Part shown: positions 37,281 to 48,960 of the stretch, in pieces
How positions within the stretch are numbered: the stretch's first letter is position 1
How the letters are laid out: every line of letters begins with the position of its first letter
DNA from: Progne subis subis
Taxonomy: Eukaryota > Chordata > Aves > Passeriformes > Hirundinidae
Reading direction: 5' to 3'
DNA: 64,000 nt
Assembly (NCBI GenBank): GCA_022316685.1
Contig: JAKJHU010000061.1
Coordinates: 4,091,709 to 4,155,708, forward strand
Position numbers and translations under genes: made by a program
Notes under the pieces: generated by a model
What the model was told of the DNA's origin: nothing
The model's input: the letters and a program-made list of their open reading frames with translations, nothing else
Database searches by the model: none

Positions 37281-39572
37281 AATGCTATTGCAGGAGAAAC
37301 CGTGGGAGAATGGAGAGAACTGCCCCAGAGGAGCGAGCCACTGTGGGCCCTCTCAGCCTCCCCCACTCTGTCATTCTGGAATAGCACAAGCTCCAGATTA
37401 TTATTTCCCAATTTCACATGTCTGAACTTGTTGTAGGTGACTCAGGAGCTGCTTTATGTAAGTTATTGATCTGGGGTCTATCGCTGCTAAAAATTCCTGT
37501 CTGCCACTGGTGGATGAGAAAATCTGCTCAGGTATCACAGCTGGAGGACAGCTTACCTGGCTCTTGATTAACATTCCTAGCTCTTATTAATTTCATCATC
37601 TCCAGCCCTGGTGGTGATGTCACACTGGAGCAACAGTGACCCAGCTCAAAATGACACTGCCCAGGCAGTTTTTTGTGGCATCAATGATGGACATTTTCGT
37701 AGCCACTATCCCCTGGCAGCTCTTCTGGGATTCTTCTTCTCAAATCCCTTCTGCCCCGCTTCCCACCCTCTTCCTTCCCTTCCCTGGCCCCTGCAGTGTC
37801 CAAGGAAAAGCAGAGGTGCTCAGCAGAGGGGTTTTCCAGGCTGGTTTCCTCCTTTTTTCACTGGTTATGTGCCAGGTGGTTATTCTGGGGTCTCTGTGGG
37901 TGCTGAATGCTCTGGTTGTCACTCCAGTACCATCTCCTCCACTCCAAAATGGACCAAAGAATTCATCACTTCCTCCTAAATTCTTGAGTTTATTCTGAAA
38001 ACAAAAAAGAAAGAACCTGAACTAAGCCCGAGCCCTTTCTGCTCCCCAGGAATTAAATACTGATATTAAATACTGGCTTACAAAAAACTGCCATGTTCAT
38101 CAGCACAGCTCCTCTGCAAGTAAAGTGAAGATAAAACAGAATTATAAATGCTCACATAACTTCTGCCTGCAGTGTATTTTCCTGTCGTGAGCATTTAGAA
38201 ACATTTCACCCCTCACAAAACCAGAATTAGACAGCTCTGGGCTTCATTGCATCAGAGTGTGAACTGCTTCACACCAGCTTTTAGAATCAATTATTTTGGT
38301 GTAAAAATCCATAAAAAATGTGTACATTTTTTCTTCCATTCTTTAAATAGCTTTTAATGTTATTTCCATGGAAACCACTTACAAGCACACGTCTGATGTT
38401 TCTGGGTTCAAGCATCATCCAGGAACTCCAGATGCCAAAGGCTGCATCAATAACCTGAATTCCTAAGGTCCATTCCCAGCAACCAATAGACACTCATGTT
38501 TATTTACTTCACAATCCCACAGAGAACAGAGCTGCTTAACCCAGAGGAGTTTTAAAGCAGGCAGTGTATATTTTAGGCCTTTTTCTCCAGTACAATTACT
38601 TTGCCTGCGGTACTCTCAGAGGCAGCTGAAGGCTTTTCAAACCACAAGCAAAATTGGGTTTTGTAACGCCAAAAGAGGAATTCTTTTTTTTTTTTAGATC
38701 AGCAAAGTTCATTCCCACCTTGGCAGCAGCAGAACTTCTCCCAAACCAAAGCCTCTTGGTGAATGTCACATCCATTAAAACCTGATTATTCCAGAAACAA
38801 CTCAGAACAAGGCAGGCGACACCAGAGAAAGCTGAGGGTTTCTGGTTATTAGCAAAACCTTCCATTTTTCAAGGGTTTAATACATCTGACACCCAATTAG
38901 AAGCAACATATTCTCCCAATTTATTATTTTTCTTAATTATCTTGAAAGCATTTCTAGAAGGCAAGTGACCAATTAGTCTGTGGGGTGAGACACCACAGAA
39001 ACCACTCGGGGTTTCCACGGGACTGGATCTGCTGTCGTGGCAGCCTGGTAAAGAAGGCACAGATCACCCTGATTTACATCCATTTTGTAGCTGCAGCACC
39101 ACTCCTGTCACTGAGCTGCACCCAGCCAAAACAAGAGTGTTCTCAGCTTGAGTTTCTTCAGGAGCTTTTGGAATTGGCTTATGGTTTAGGCTTCTGGAAA
39201 AAGATCTGTTCACAGACAGCTTTTCCTCTAACCTTCCCCTTCCACTTTTTCTGTTTCTTCTTTGCTCTGAATGCTTAATAGCCTTTGTACAACATTCAAG
39301 GTCCTTATAGCTTTCAAATTTTCAGCTCTCCTTTCTCATTCCCTTTTTAAATCCACATTACTCCATCTCCTTGCTCCTCTTTCCCATTTCACCAACTCTA
39401 TAATCGCAACAGTGTAAGAATTTACCTCAGCAAGCTCAAGCGAGTAGCCTGTGACAAACCAATAAAGTTGCTAAATCTATTAATAATAAGTGAATTCTCA
39501 TGCACTATCCCATAGGATAAAAAATAATGAAGAATGTGTTACTCATTATTAATAAGAAATAATGAATAACGG
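37281..39572. other. intergenic, nothing recognised
   Basis: No exon, RNA gene or clear element. A short T run lies near 38683-38695. Confidence 0.45.
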
Positions 39573-39798
39573 GATAGTGGGAAGAAATTCCTCCGTGTGA
39601 GGGTGGGGAGGCACAGGGTGCCCAGAGCAGCTGTGGCTGCCCCTGGATCCCTGGCACTGCCCAAGGCCAGGCTGGACATTGGAGCCCCCTGGGACAGTGG
39701 AAGGTGTCCCTGCCCATGGCAAGGGTGGAATGGGATGGGCTTTAAGATTTTTTCCAACACAAATCATTCCACAGTTCTCTGATGTGATTCCATGATAT
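39573..39798 (+). mobile_element. CR1 LINE 3' fragment
   Basis: Sense CR1 3' UTR: GTGTGAGGGTGGGGAGGCAC, CAGAGCAGCTGTGGCTGCCC, GGTGTCCCTGCCCATGGCAA, GGAATGGGATGGGCTTTAAG and a terminal TGTGATTCCATGAT. It is relatively well preserved. Confidence 0.87.
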
Positions 39799-39961
39799 TC
39801 CCAGCAGATCTGCTCATACTCGGCAGTGGCTCCAGGCTGAGCCCAAGCAGTCGAGCTCCCATCAGCAAAATGAGCTTTAGACCTTCTCAACAAGCAAGAG
39901 CCCCTCTGGTGTGTGCGCACCCAGCTGAGGCACGGCAAGCCTGGCTCCCAGAGAAAACCGG

Positions 39962-40188
39962 GGAGTGAGGACAGAGGAGAGAGGAGTGAGGAGCGAGGAG
40001 TAAGGAGCGAGGAGCGAGGAGAGAGGAGAGAGGAGTAAGGAGTGAGGAGTGAGGAGAGAGGAGCGAGGAGTGAGGAGAGAGGAGAGAGGAGTAAGGAGTG
40101 AGGAGTGAGGAGGGAGGAGCAAGGAGCGAGGAGAGAGGAGAGAGGAGAGAAGAGTGAGGAGTGAGGAGAGAGGAGCGAGGAGTGAGGG
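39962..40188. repeat. GGAGNGA heptamer array
   Basis: About 225 bp of tandem heptamers GGAGAGA, GGAGCGA, GGAGTGA and GGAGTAA, purine-dominated on the plus strand. The minus strand gives Ser/Leu/Pro-rich translations in all three frames, the signature of a 7-mer repeat. Confidence 0.9.
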
Positions 40189-41164
40189 CTGCCTGGGGCA
40201 CAGTTACAGCCCCTGGCAGACCCCCAAGGCCTCTGCTCCATCCCTGTTCCAGGCTTTACCAGCAGCGTGGTTTTAAACCAGGCACTGAGTCAGAACTGCG
40301 CTGCAGAAGGCAGCTCCCCAGACGAGCCCAGCTTCCCGAAGCCAGCAGTGCCATCCATTGACTGAAGGCTGTAAGGCAAGCGCCGGGCAGGGCAGAAATC
40401 CCCATCAACACGCCGGCAACATCCCTCCGCCCTGCCTTCCGGCTCGTGCGGAATTTGGCCAAGTCTTCCTGAGTGGAGTCTGGGCTCGAACAAGTTCCTG
40501 CGATATCTGTTCTCAAGCTGTCAGCTATGTTACAGGATTTCAGTGGTACAGACAGAACATCTCTGTTCACACCCATCGTGAGGGATGGGCGCCTGTGCCA
40601 GGGGCACACAGAGAACACAGCAAAGCACAGGGTGGCCACACTCCCAGAGCCACAGAACAGGCTCTCTCCTCCTCCTGGGATCATACAACAAGCACCACCA
40701 CATGGCAAGATCAGAACCAGGCACTCCTGGCACTGTAACACAGCTGGAACAGGGCATCCCATGCCCAGAGCCCCTGAAAACGTTCCTGATTTTGTAAGAT
40801 CTCAAAGCTGACAACCTCAGACACAATGACTCTATTTATAGTGGTTCTACTTCACCAATTCACACTTGAAAGCATGACATAAATCTTTTACAAATTATAG
40901 GTTAGATGCTTTAAAAGAATGTTCCCCATTGTTAAATGTTAGAAAGATCAGCAAACCAAAAAGCTGCTTATAGCTGTGGCTGTGATTGACATTAGCTATG
41001 GGCTCATTATAAGATACTCAAATCTATGAAATGCCTGTATAGATGCAATACTATCATTTGGTCTTTCAAGTAGTTACAGTTTTTGGTGTCTCTCAAATTC
41101 TGGCTGAAAAGAAGAGCAGAAGCAGACACCAAAAGAAGGCACCTCGCCTGCTGGTGTCAGGATA
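40189..41164. other. intergenic, nothing recognised
   Basis: No exon, RNA gene or element recognised. Confidence 0.45.
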
Positions 41165-41395
41165 CTTAGAAATCATAGAAACATGGAGTGGTTTGGGTTG
41201 GAACTTAAAGACCACCCCCTGCCATAAGCATGGACACTTTCCACTGTCCCAGGGTGCTCCAAGCCCTGTCCAGCCTGGCCTTGGGCACTGCCAGAGCACT
41301 GCCCAGGCTCTGGGCACCCTGTACCAGAGCCTGCCCACCCTCACAGGAAAGATTCTTTTTCTAATATCCCACTAAACCTACTCTCTGTCAGATGG
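41165..41395 (-). mobile_element. CR1 LINE 3' fragment
   Basis: On the plus strand: GAGTGGTTTGGGTTGGAACT, CCACTGTCCCAGGGTGCTCC, AAGCCCTGTCCAGCCTGGCC and CCCACCCTCACAGGAAAG, then CTAATATCCCACTAAACC. This is the full set of antisense CR1 3' UTR landmarks. A 14-bp GCCAGAGCACTGCC-type motif is locally duplicated. Confidence 0.85.
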
Positions 41396-42054
41396 AAGAG
41401 CAGAGATGAGGTGCGAGCATGGGGACCTGCTGTCTGTTCCTCTGCCGAGCGTAGAGCCGGCAGGATTTGAGGACCCCCCGGCCCCTTTCTCCTGCTTTAG
41501 GGCAGTTCACCGGCGGGTTTTTCCTTATGGCCAGTCCCAGCAGGACCTGTGGTGCAAAGCAAAGGTGTCTGTTCCCTTCCATGCCTTGCCAGCCTGTGCG
41601 TCACTCCTCGCCAAGGCCGTGTCCCAGCGCGGCGGCACAGCCACCTGCAAGACGTGGCAACAATTTCCAGTAACCTCGGACAAACAGGGGCTAATCACTG
41701 TGCCCAGCAATTCACAGCAGCCTTTTCTGAGCACAGATTGAATATTGCATCGCGCTGAACCTGTTTGACCAGAATTTCATTATGGCATTATGCAGCGAGA
41801 GGTGGAAAAGAGGGAGTCTGGCCTTGGCTGTTTCTTGTTCCATCTAACTGGAGCAACAATTGGCTTTAGAGCAAATAGATATTGGCAAGGAGCAAAGGGC
41901 AGGAAAATCTGCCCTTGGGAATGCGAGTCATGGGCTGCTACGAGAGGATGTTATCAACAATTTACACATCTTTCAAGCCTGAAGGGGAAGAGAACGACTG
42001 GCTTTTATACTGTGAAAACGATTTGAAACTGCTAAACATTTAGAAAAACAAATA

Positions 42055-42190
42055 CAAACCACTGAGAATGGTTTGGGTCTGAAGGGACTTTTAAGATCAT
42101 CCAGTTCCACCATGGACAGGGACACCTCCCACTATCCCAGGTTGCTCCAAGCCCCGTCCAACCTGGCCTTGGACAATCTCTACCCTAACT
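42055..42190 (-). mobile_element. CR1 LINE 3' tail
   Basis: On the plus strand: GAGAATGGTTTGGGTCTGAA, GGGACTTTTAAGATCATCCA, CATGGACAGGGACACCTCCC and ACTATCCCAGGTTGCTCC, then CCAAGCCCCGTCCAACCTGG. An antisense CR1 terminus. Confidence 0.83.
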
Positions 42191-43338
42191 GCCTGGAACA
42201 TCTCTTGCCTAATTTTTCATAAGTTCTCACGAAGCTAAATTATCGCCAGTAGTGAGAGGAATCAAAAAATTAAATCTAAATAAGAAGATTTTAAAATCAA
42301 AGAAGAATCTCTGTGCAAATTGGAAAGTCTGTGGGAACACAATGAGGAGTGACACGCCTTGAGGAGGCAAAGCAGTTTAAACACTCAGCTCCCAAATTTG
42401 GTCCCATGATTTTTCACTTCACAAAACACTACTTTGCCCACGTTAGCGGCAGCAGCCATTAAACAGAACTCGGCCAGCATCAACATTTGCAGCCTCTCTG
42501 TGTTTAGTTATCAGCACAAGACGCTGCATTTTTGCTGGGTTATTCCACTTCATCTGCTGTAGAAGCTTGAAAGCTCGTTTCTAAAGCTGCAGGTCTGGAG
42601 CAGACACTTCTCCTCAGAGTGGGCTGCACTGAATGATAAATAAATAACCATCAAAAATCCTCTCCAAATGCCAACCCCCAGGTAACAGGAATGACTGTTT
42701 GCACTTCTCTGCAACATAAACATCAATCTAAGGGTAGAAGATGATAAATTCTTCAGAGCCACGAGTTATGCCAACTTTGCTGGGCACCAAAAAAGATGAG
42801 TTTATGTTAAAGCCTGTGTTCCCATGGGGAATGGGTCCATGGCAAACACATCTCAAGGAACCAGCAGTGGGTGCAGCAATTATTGCTCCTCCAACGTGAG
42901 CCGGGTGAATGGTTCCAGCGAGGTAAGAGCTGCCAGCGCTGCCGTGACGGGAGTTTTGTGTGCCCTCAGAGCTGCCAGGGCAAAAGGAGCTGTGTGGGCA
43001 CGGAGCTGAGCCAGCCCGTTGGGGTGACACACAGCGGGTGCCAAGAAGAGGCTTCTGCTGCCACTCCTGTCGTTCAGCTGCTCTGTGAGGAAATAACCTC
43101 CCTGCTTCGCTGGGCTATCAATCCCACACCCGGCAGGATGCGATTTGCACTCACACACATCCAAAAGGCTGCACATCACACCAGCCAAATGGAAAAACAT
43201 CTCATCAGAGGATCACTGGGGAGGATTTGTGCAGAGGAGAATTAATGCTGCCGGCTTGTGTCAATCAAGGTGTTGGAAAATATACTAAGTTTAATATTTT
43301 GTTTGTTTGTGTGTTTGTTTTATAACTTTAGTCAGTTT
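42191..43338. other. intergenic, nothing recognised
   Basis: No exon, RNA gene or element recognised. Confidence 0.45.
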
Positions 43339-43402
43339 TCACAGAACCACGGAATGAACGAGATTGGAAAAGACTTTTGCTATCATCAAGTTCAACCTTT
43401 GT
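43339..43402 (-). mobile_element. short CR1 3' end
   Basis: CACAGAACCACGGAATGAAC, then GAGATTGGAAAAGAC and ATCATCAAGTTCAACC. This is the antisense of the last 60 or so bases of a CR1, truncated just inside the tail. Confidence 0.6.
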
Positions 43403-43479
43403 TCGCTTTTACCCCGGGGGAAGGGAAGCAGGGGATTAGAGTTTTTTTCCACGGGCATTGTCTCAACACACTGAGAGTA

Positions 43480-43815
43480 GTACAGAAGAAAGGATAACAT
43501 CCATCAAGGGCCATTAATGAACCACCAACTCCAAACAACACCCTTGGGGTGGTGCGAGACACCTGATCTGGGAAAGAAGGGATGAGAACGACGACCTAAT
43601 TAACATCAGAAGCAATCTGTAACCAACAGAAAACCACACACTCAGAGCCACGTAACTTAGAGCCAATGAACACTGAACCGATGAACACTGAACCAACGAA
43701 TCTCTGCGCGTTTTGGCTGCATAAAATTTGTGAAGGATCCAGTAAAATCCGTGTGTCACAGCATTATTTTCTCTGCATGCCCGGGCTATGTGTAGATGGA
43801 ATGATTTCTGTGCTA
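43480..43815 (+). mobile_element. possible solo LTR of an endogenous retrovirus
   Basis: The stretch has LTR-like organisation. It contains repeated CAAT-like units (CCAATGAACACTGAACC followed by ATGAACACTGAACC), a TATA-like CATAAAAT at about 43720, an AGTAAA polyadenylation-like signal and a TGTGTCACAG segment. No gag or pol lies beside it. The boundaries and any target-site duplication are not certain, so the call rests on layout only. Confidence 0.33.
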
Positions 43816-46800
43816 CATCCTGGCTAGAACAACACCCTGGCCAGAAATAGAGTAATGCCTTGATTCTTTACCACCAAAAATATTGTTGGAGGGGTTTTGT
43901 ATTTTTGGCAGCTTCGGTGACAAAGGGACAAAGATGCTGAAAGAATTCTGCTTCCTCCACAGAAAGGGAGCGAGCCTCACTGCTCAGCAGCAGCAGTCTG
44001 CACCCTCACACACACGCACAGGGAATCAGGAGCAAAACCCTTCAAACACGAGCAATATGGATATTCTCACGTCTATTTTCTTCTTTTTTTGACTTTACAC
44101 CTCTTTTTGCCCAGCCAGACTAGGGGTTAAACAGCACGACCTGCTGAGTAGAGGAAATTCCCCTTTGTGCAGAGGCTCCCTGAGTCATCGCATAAATTGC
44201 CTGATTAAGGAGGATTTGAGTTAAACCCACAGTTCCCCTTGCTCGGACAATCACGGATTCCCACAAATCTCCAGGACAGGCCCACACAGCCCCATTCTTC
44301 AAGGATTTTCAGGTAAATGAAACAAATAATTCCTTCTTTGCTGTCTTGTTTAGAAATTTTTCTTGCCCTGGAGTCCTCTAGAAGATGAAAATACCTGAGC
44401 TGGCTTTTGTTGGATTTAGCGATCCTAGCACTGCAGTCTTCTCTCATTTGAGTAGACGATACCAAGATTTAATGACTTTCTACTGGTTTTGCTTGAGAAG
44501 AAAAATGTCCCTGAAAGCTGATTGTATTTATTCGAGGATCTGTGACCCAGAACTTCATTAATAAATATATTTATCAACTGCACATGGATATTCCTTTCCT
44601 GGTATCATTTTTGTTCTTATTCAACTTATCAACTAGTCCCATTATCTCATCTTCATGATTCAAACACTCTTGGAACATGATGTGAAAAAGCCAATGTACT
44701 AAAGAACAGGGCCACTTAAAACTAGTTCACATGCCATGCCCTTAATTTACTGTAATATGAAAAAATTTACCTTTCCTTCTGGTCTAAATGAGGTTCATGA
44801 TCAGTTCACAGCTCCTCTCATTACATTTATATGCATGACATTACTACATTTGTAATAATGTTAAATGACACAGCTTCCAGCACGAAGAATAAATTGCCTC
44901 CCACTCTCACACAGGAACCAATTCTTACGTGTCCATTAGAAGGCATTAAATTTTGGTACCAGCACATTCACAACCCCCAAATTATTTGTAGCTTAGATCA
45001 TCTGAAAAACGTGTAATGAATCTGCTCTCATGCAATTTAGAAAACTTTGCAGACTTCTAAGATTTCTTCATCATCGAAACATCCTTGTAGTTTGGCTAAG
45101 GCACTCTCCCAAGCTGTTACTGAATTACTGTTCACATTTATCCCTGCAAATGGATTTAACTCCTAAACCAGCTCATTGCAGAGTCCCACGGGCATCAGTG
45201 GTTGTATTTAGCTTGGACTGAGCAAACCACAGATTGAACAACTCTGCGTCCTGGATTTCTGGTTACAGAAATTGCACATTAGAGCACACTTCAGTTTTGT
45301 CACTGTGCCGACAGCGCTGTCAAACCAAGAGAGATTTTGACTTCAGAAAGTCAAATTATGGAAGTGAAATTGTTATCTAAGAGGTTTATAATAGATACCT
45401 TGATAAAGAGTACCCCCTATGTTACTACATTTTACACACTGACAAAAACATGACAAACCTTTCTGATAAATTATAGAGAATGGTCATTATGGAAAAGTCT
45501 TTGCCTCACAGGAATTCAAATGCATCTCCTGGTGACATTGTATCTACTGCCTCTTCAATAGCTCTCAGCTCAATCCCCAGCTTTCCTCTTACTGATGATA
45601 AACAGTGACTGCAATAACACAAATAACACAAAACCAGAGCAGCACTCTCTGGCTGTTGGAAAATTGCAAATGGAAAATAAGAGTGTATCTACGCAGAGAC
45701 AGGCTGAGAGATGAAGCAGGGGTTCAGACAGAGCGCGAATGTAGTGGATAAAGTGTGTCAGTAATTTAGGGTTTTTTTTAAATAACACATCCCTGAGCCA
45801 TCTGGAATTGGGGTTCTCATCTCCACACCCCATGCTCTTGTTTCAGGACCACAAAACACACTGTTGAGATATGGGTATTTTTTAGCATTTTGCAGCACCC
45901 CTTTTTTCAGTTTATCTTATATTTAGCATAGACACCAAAACATTTTGAGATGTGTTTGTAAATATGTGTGTCTGTGCAGAAGCCTTTTCTTGAGCTGTCT
46001 CTGAAAGCTGCACCTTCTCCCCTTTGTTTTAGTTACAATGAGCAGGGCAGAGTTAACGTCTTTTTCCCTGCACTTATAAACCATCTTCACATTAAGGTGT
46101 CGGCAGCCTGGCTGTTTGCTCCTTTTTCACTGAGCATATATCACTGAGTGTTTATCATCCTGTTCCTTCCTGCTTCCAAACAACCTCCCACTGAGATCTG
46201 GAGGCAGCAGACAGCCAGGCTGTGCCTATATAACTGCCAGCCTTAATGCTTTCATGCCTCATTAAGTGACCTCCTGCTCTTTTGTGCACTTGCCCAGGAT
46301 TTTTGGATGTCCAGCAGCAGCAGCAGTAACACATCTGTCACAGCAGAGCAGCTCCGTGGTCTCTGTCCCACAGTGGCTTTGATGGATCTGCCAGACAGAC
46401 ACGGGGGAGTGCCCAGTGTCCCAGCACAGAGCCCAGAACTGCCACTGACACCTCCTTTACTGAGACCAGAATTAACTCCTGGGGTTTTTTATTATTCAGA
46501 AAGAAAAAGGAGAGAGTTGTAGTGTGCTCTGCTCAGTGCACTGCCATGCAAATATCTGTCTGCTCTGGTGGTGTTGGTGTGTAAACTCACAGAAAGCACA
46601 TAGTAAACTGCTTTGGAGCAGTAATAAACATTGAAATTGTGTTCTGAGAAACAAATTTTCTCCGAAAGCATTTAGAGAGGGGCTGGATTTATGAAGCAAG
46701 CACTACAGGCAGTGTAAAGACCCGGAAGTGGCAGTGCTGCTGAGACAGAACAGATCATGTCAACACAAGCAAAGCTCTCTGCCTCTCTTCCCCTGAGATC

Positions 46801-46861
46801 CCCCATGAAACCCATCTGTTCTGTGGTGCCTTGCACTCCACAATAGCCAGCACTGCACCAC
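43816..46861. other. intergenic, no gene recognised
   Basis: About 3 kb, AT-rich from 44.5 to 45.6 kb, with no recognised exon, RNA gene or repeat. Confidence 0.45.
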
Positions 46862-47643
46862 CCCGTGCTGTCCTGTGCAGCTCCGCTCTGTGCTGTCCTG
46901 TGCAGCTGTGCTCTGTGCTGTCCTGTGCAGCTGTGCTCCGTGCTGTCCTGTGCAGCTGTGCTCTGTGCTGTCCTGTGCAGCTCCGCTCTGTGCTGTCCTG
47001 TGCACCAATGCTCTGTGCTGTCCTGTGCAGCTCTGCTCTGTGCTGTCCTGTGCACCAATGCTCTGTGCTGTCCTGTGCAGCTGTGCTCCATGCTGTCCTG
47101 TGCACCAATGCTCTGTGCTGTCCCGTGCAGCTCCGCTCTGTGCTGTCCTGTGCACCAATGCTCTGTGCTGTCCTGTGCAGCTCCGCTCTGTGCTGTCCTG
47201 TGCACCAATGCTCTGTGCTGTCCTGTGCAGCTGTGCTCTGCTGTCCTGTGCAGCTGTGCTCCATGCTGTCCTGTGCACCAATGCTCTGTGCTGTCCCGTG
47301 CAGCTCCGCTCTGTGCTGTCCTGTGCACCAATGCTCTGTCCTGTCCTGTGCAGCTGTGCTCTGTGCTGTCCTGTGCAGCTGTGCTCCATGCTGTCCTGTG
47401 CAGCTCTGCTCTGTGCTGTCCTGTGCAGCTGTGCTCCATGCTGTCCTGTGCACCAATGCTCTGTGCTGTCCTGTGCAGCTCCGCTCTGTGCTGTCCTGTG
47501 CAGCTGTGCTCTGTCCTGTCCTGTGCAGCTGTGCTCCATGCTGTCCTGTGCAGCTCCGCTCTGTGCTGTCCTGTGCAGCTGTGCTCTGTGCTGTCCTGTG
47601 CAGCTGTGCTCCATGCTGTCCTGTGCAGCTCTGCTCTGTGCTC
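46862..47643. repeat. 25-bp VNTR, about 31 copies
   Basis: The core TGCTGTCCTGTGCA is followed by one of a few interchangeable tails (GCTGTGCTCTG, GCTCCGCTCTG, CCAATGCTCTG, GCTGTGCTCCA). The core begins at 46866, 46891 and 46916, so the period is 25 bp. Because 25 is not a multiple of 3, each frame cycles through all phases. Since the unit has few stops, open frames of 255-403 codons arise on both strands (Cys/Ala/Val/Leu on plus, His/Gln/Ser/Thr on minus). I treat these as non-coding. Confidence 0.95.
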
Positions 47644-47984
47644 CTGAACTGCGAGTTCTTCCAGAGGGAATCCGTCCTATTCACCCGACACAGCTGTCCC
47701 ATTGTCCTCAGGCATGTGCGCCCACAGGGCTGCGGAAACACAGCGTGTCTGAAGAGGAAAGGCTCCACAGCCGGGAGAGAGCAGGATTTTATTGCTGGGG
47801 CTCGGCCTCGGGATGCAGGGTCAGGGATATTCACCCTTCATCCTGCCACGAGCAGCCGTGTCTGAGACGGCACAGAGCCATTTCGGACAAATGCAGGGAT
47901 GAAACCCTCGTGATCACAGTTTTGAGGGCACCCTCTGCAAGTTTGCTGGCAGCTCCCGCCTGTGTCGGGTGGTCATGCACTGGA
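47644..47984. other. intergenic, nothing recognised
   Basis: Unique-looking sequence between the VNTR and the CR1 cluster, with no gene recognised. Confidence 0.4.
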
Positions 47985-48460
47985 GGAATGGGACGGCATC
48001 CAGAGGGACCTGGAAAGGTTCAGAGGTGGGACTGTGCCAACCTTGTGAAATTCAGCAAGACCACGGGCAAGGTGCTGCACTTGTGACAGGACCCAGGGAA
48101 CAGCTGGAGCTCTGTTAGGAGGGTTAGCTCGGATTTTGGGAAGGTTCTTGCCCCAGAGTGTGCTGGGCACTGCCCAGGCTCCCCAGGGAATGGGCACAGC
48201 CCCAAGGCTGCCCAAGCTCCAGGAGCATTCAGGCACCGCCGCCAGGGATGCTCAGGGTGGGATTGTTGGGGTGTGAATTTCATCTCTACATTTGAAGCCA
48301 TTCCCCCTTGCTCTGTCACTCCGGTTCCTGAGGAATGATCCCTCTCGTTTGTTGGGGATCGTTGGAGTGTCCTGCGCAGAGCCAGGAGCTGGACTGGATC
48401 ATCCTCGTGCATCCAGTACAACTCAGGATATTCTGTAGCTCTGTGACTATTCATAAGCGA
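47985..48460 (+). mobile_element. CR1 LINE 3' region with a nested insertion
   Basis: It begins within the end of the CR1 ORF (CCAGAGGGACCTGGAAAGGT, GAAATTCAGCAAGACCACGG, AAGGTGCTGCACTTG). It continues through GCTCCCCAGGGAATGGGCAC and GCTCAGGGTGGGATTGTTGG, and ends CAGGAGCTGGACTGGATCAT, CAACTCAGGATATTCTGTAG. About 85 bp at 48277-48362 interrupts it; that piece looks like an antisense CR1 fragment and is flanked by near-identical GTTGGGGTGT and GTTGGAGTGT. Confidence 0.8.
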
Positions 48461-48487
48461 CATGACGAGGAGAAATGACTTCAAAAC

Positions 48488-48622
48488 GAAAGAAGGAAGG
48501 ATTATACTGGATATTAGGACGAAATTCTTTTCTGTGAGGGTGGGGAGGCCCTGACACATGTTGCCGAGAGAAGCTCGGCCGCCGCATCCCTAGAAGCGCC
48601 CAGCGCCAGGCCGGACACATCC
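48488..48622 (+). mobile_element. CR1 3' fragment merging into the FAM210B CpG island
   Basis: GGATATTAGGACGAAATTCT, TGTGAGGGTGGGGAGGCCCT and GACACATGTTGCCGAGAGAA follow the CR1 3' UTR order. The match continues as GAAGCTCGGCCGCCGCATCC, then CTAGAAGCGCCCAGCG and CCAGGCCGGACAC, where a standard CR1 reads AGCTGTGGCTGCCCCATCCC, TGGAAGTG and CCAGGCTGGACA. The element is therefore present but CpG-enriched on the promoter side. Confidence 0.7.
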
Positions 48623-48960
48623 CGGCCGCGCCAGGAGCCAGCCGCGCCTCACGGAGGCGAACGCTGCGGCTTTAAGGAGGCGGTCGGGGCGTGTGCCGGG
48701 CCCGTCATGCCGCTCGGGGGGCCGGGCCGCTGCCGTGCGCCGGCGGTGCCGCCATGTACCGCCTGTGCCGGCTGTCCCGGCCGCTGGCCCGGCTGTCCCT
48801 GCCGCTGGCCCCGCCGCTGGCCGCCGTCCCCCCGCGCTGCGCCCCGCGCCCCGCCTGGGCCGCGCTGCCGCCGGGCCCGGGCCCGCGCCGCGCCACCGCC
48901 AAGGTACGTGAGGGCTGAGGGGCGCCTGCCGAACGCCCCGATCTCAAAGTGCTCCTCGGC
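48560..48960. promoter_or_regulatory. FAM210B: CpG-island promoter of FAM210B
   Basis: Composition switches abruptly to very GC- and CpG-rich around the first exon, with GC-box-like GGGGCG at 48687. There is no TATA box at a plausible distance. The transcription start probably lies between about 48600 and 48740. Confidence 0.7.

Noticed and set aside
46672..48086. Cys/Ala/Val-rich and His/Gln/Ser-rich frames of 255-403 codons
   Set aside because: Products of the 25-bp repeat read in cycling phase. They are open on both strands and have no start context, domain or splice structure.
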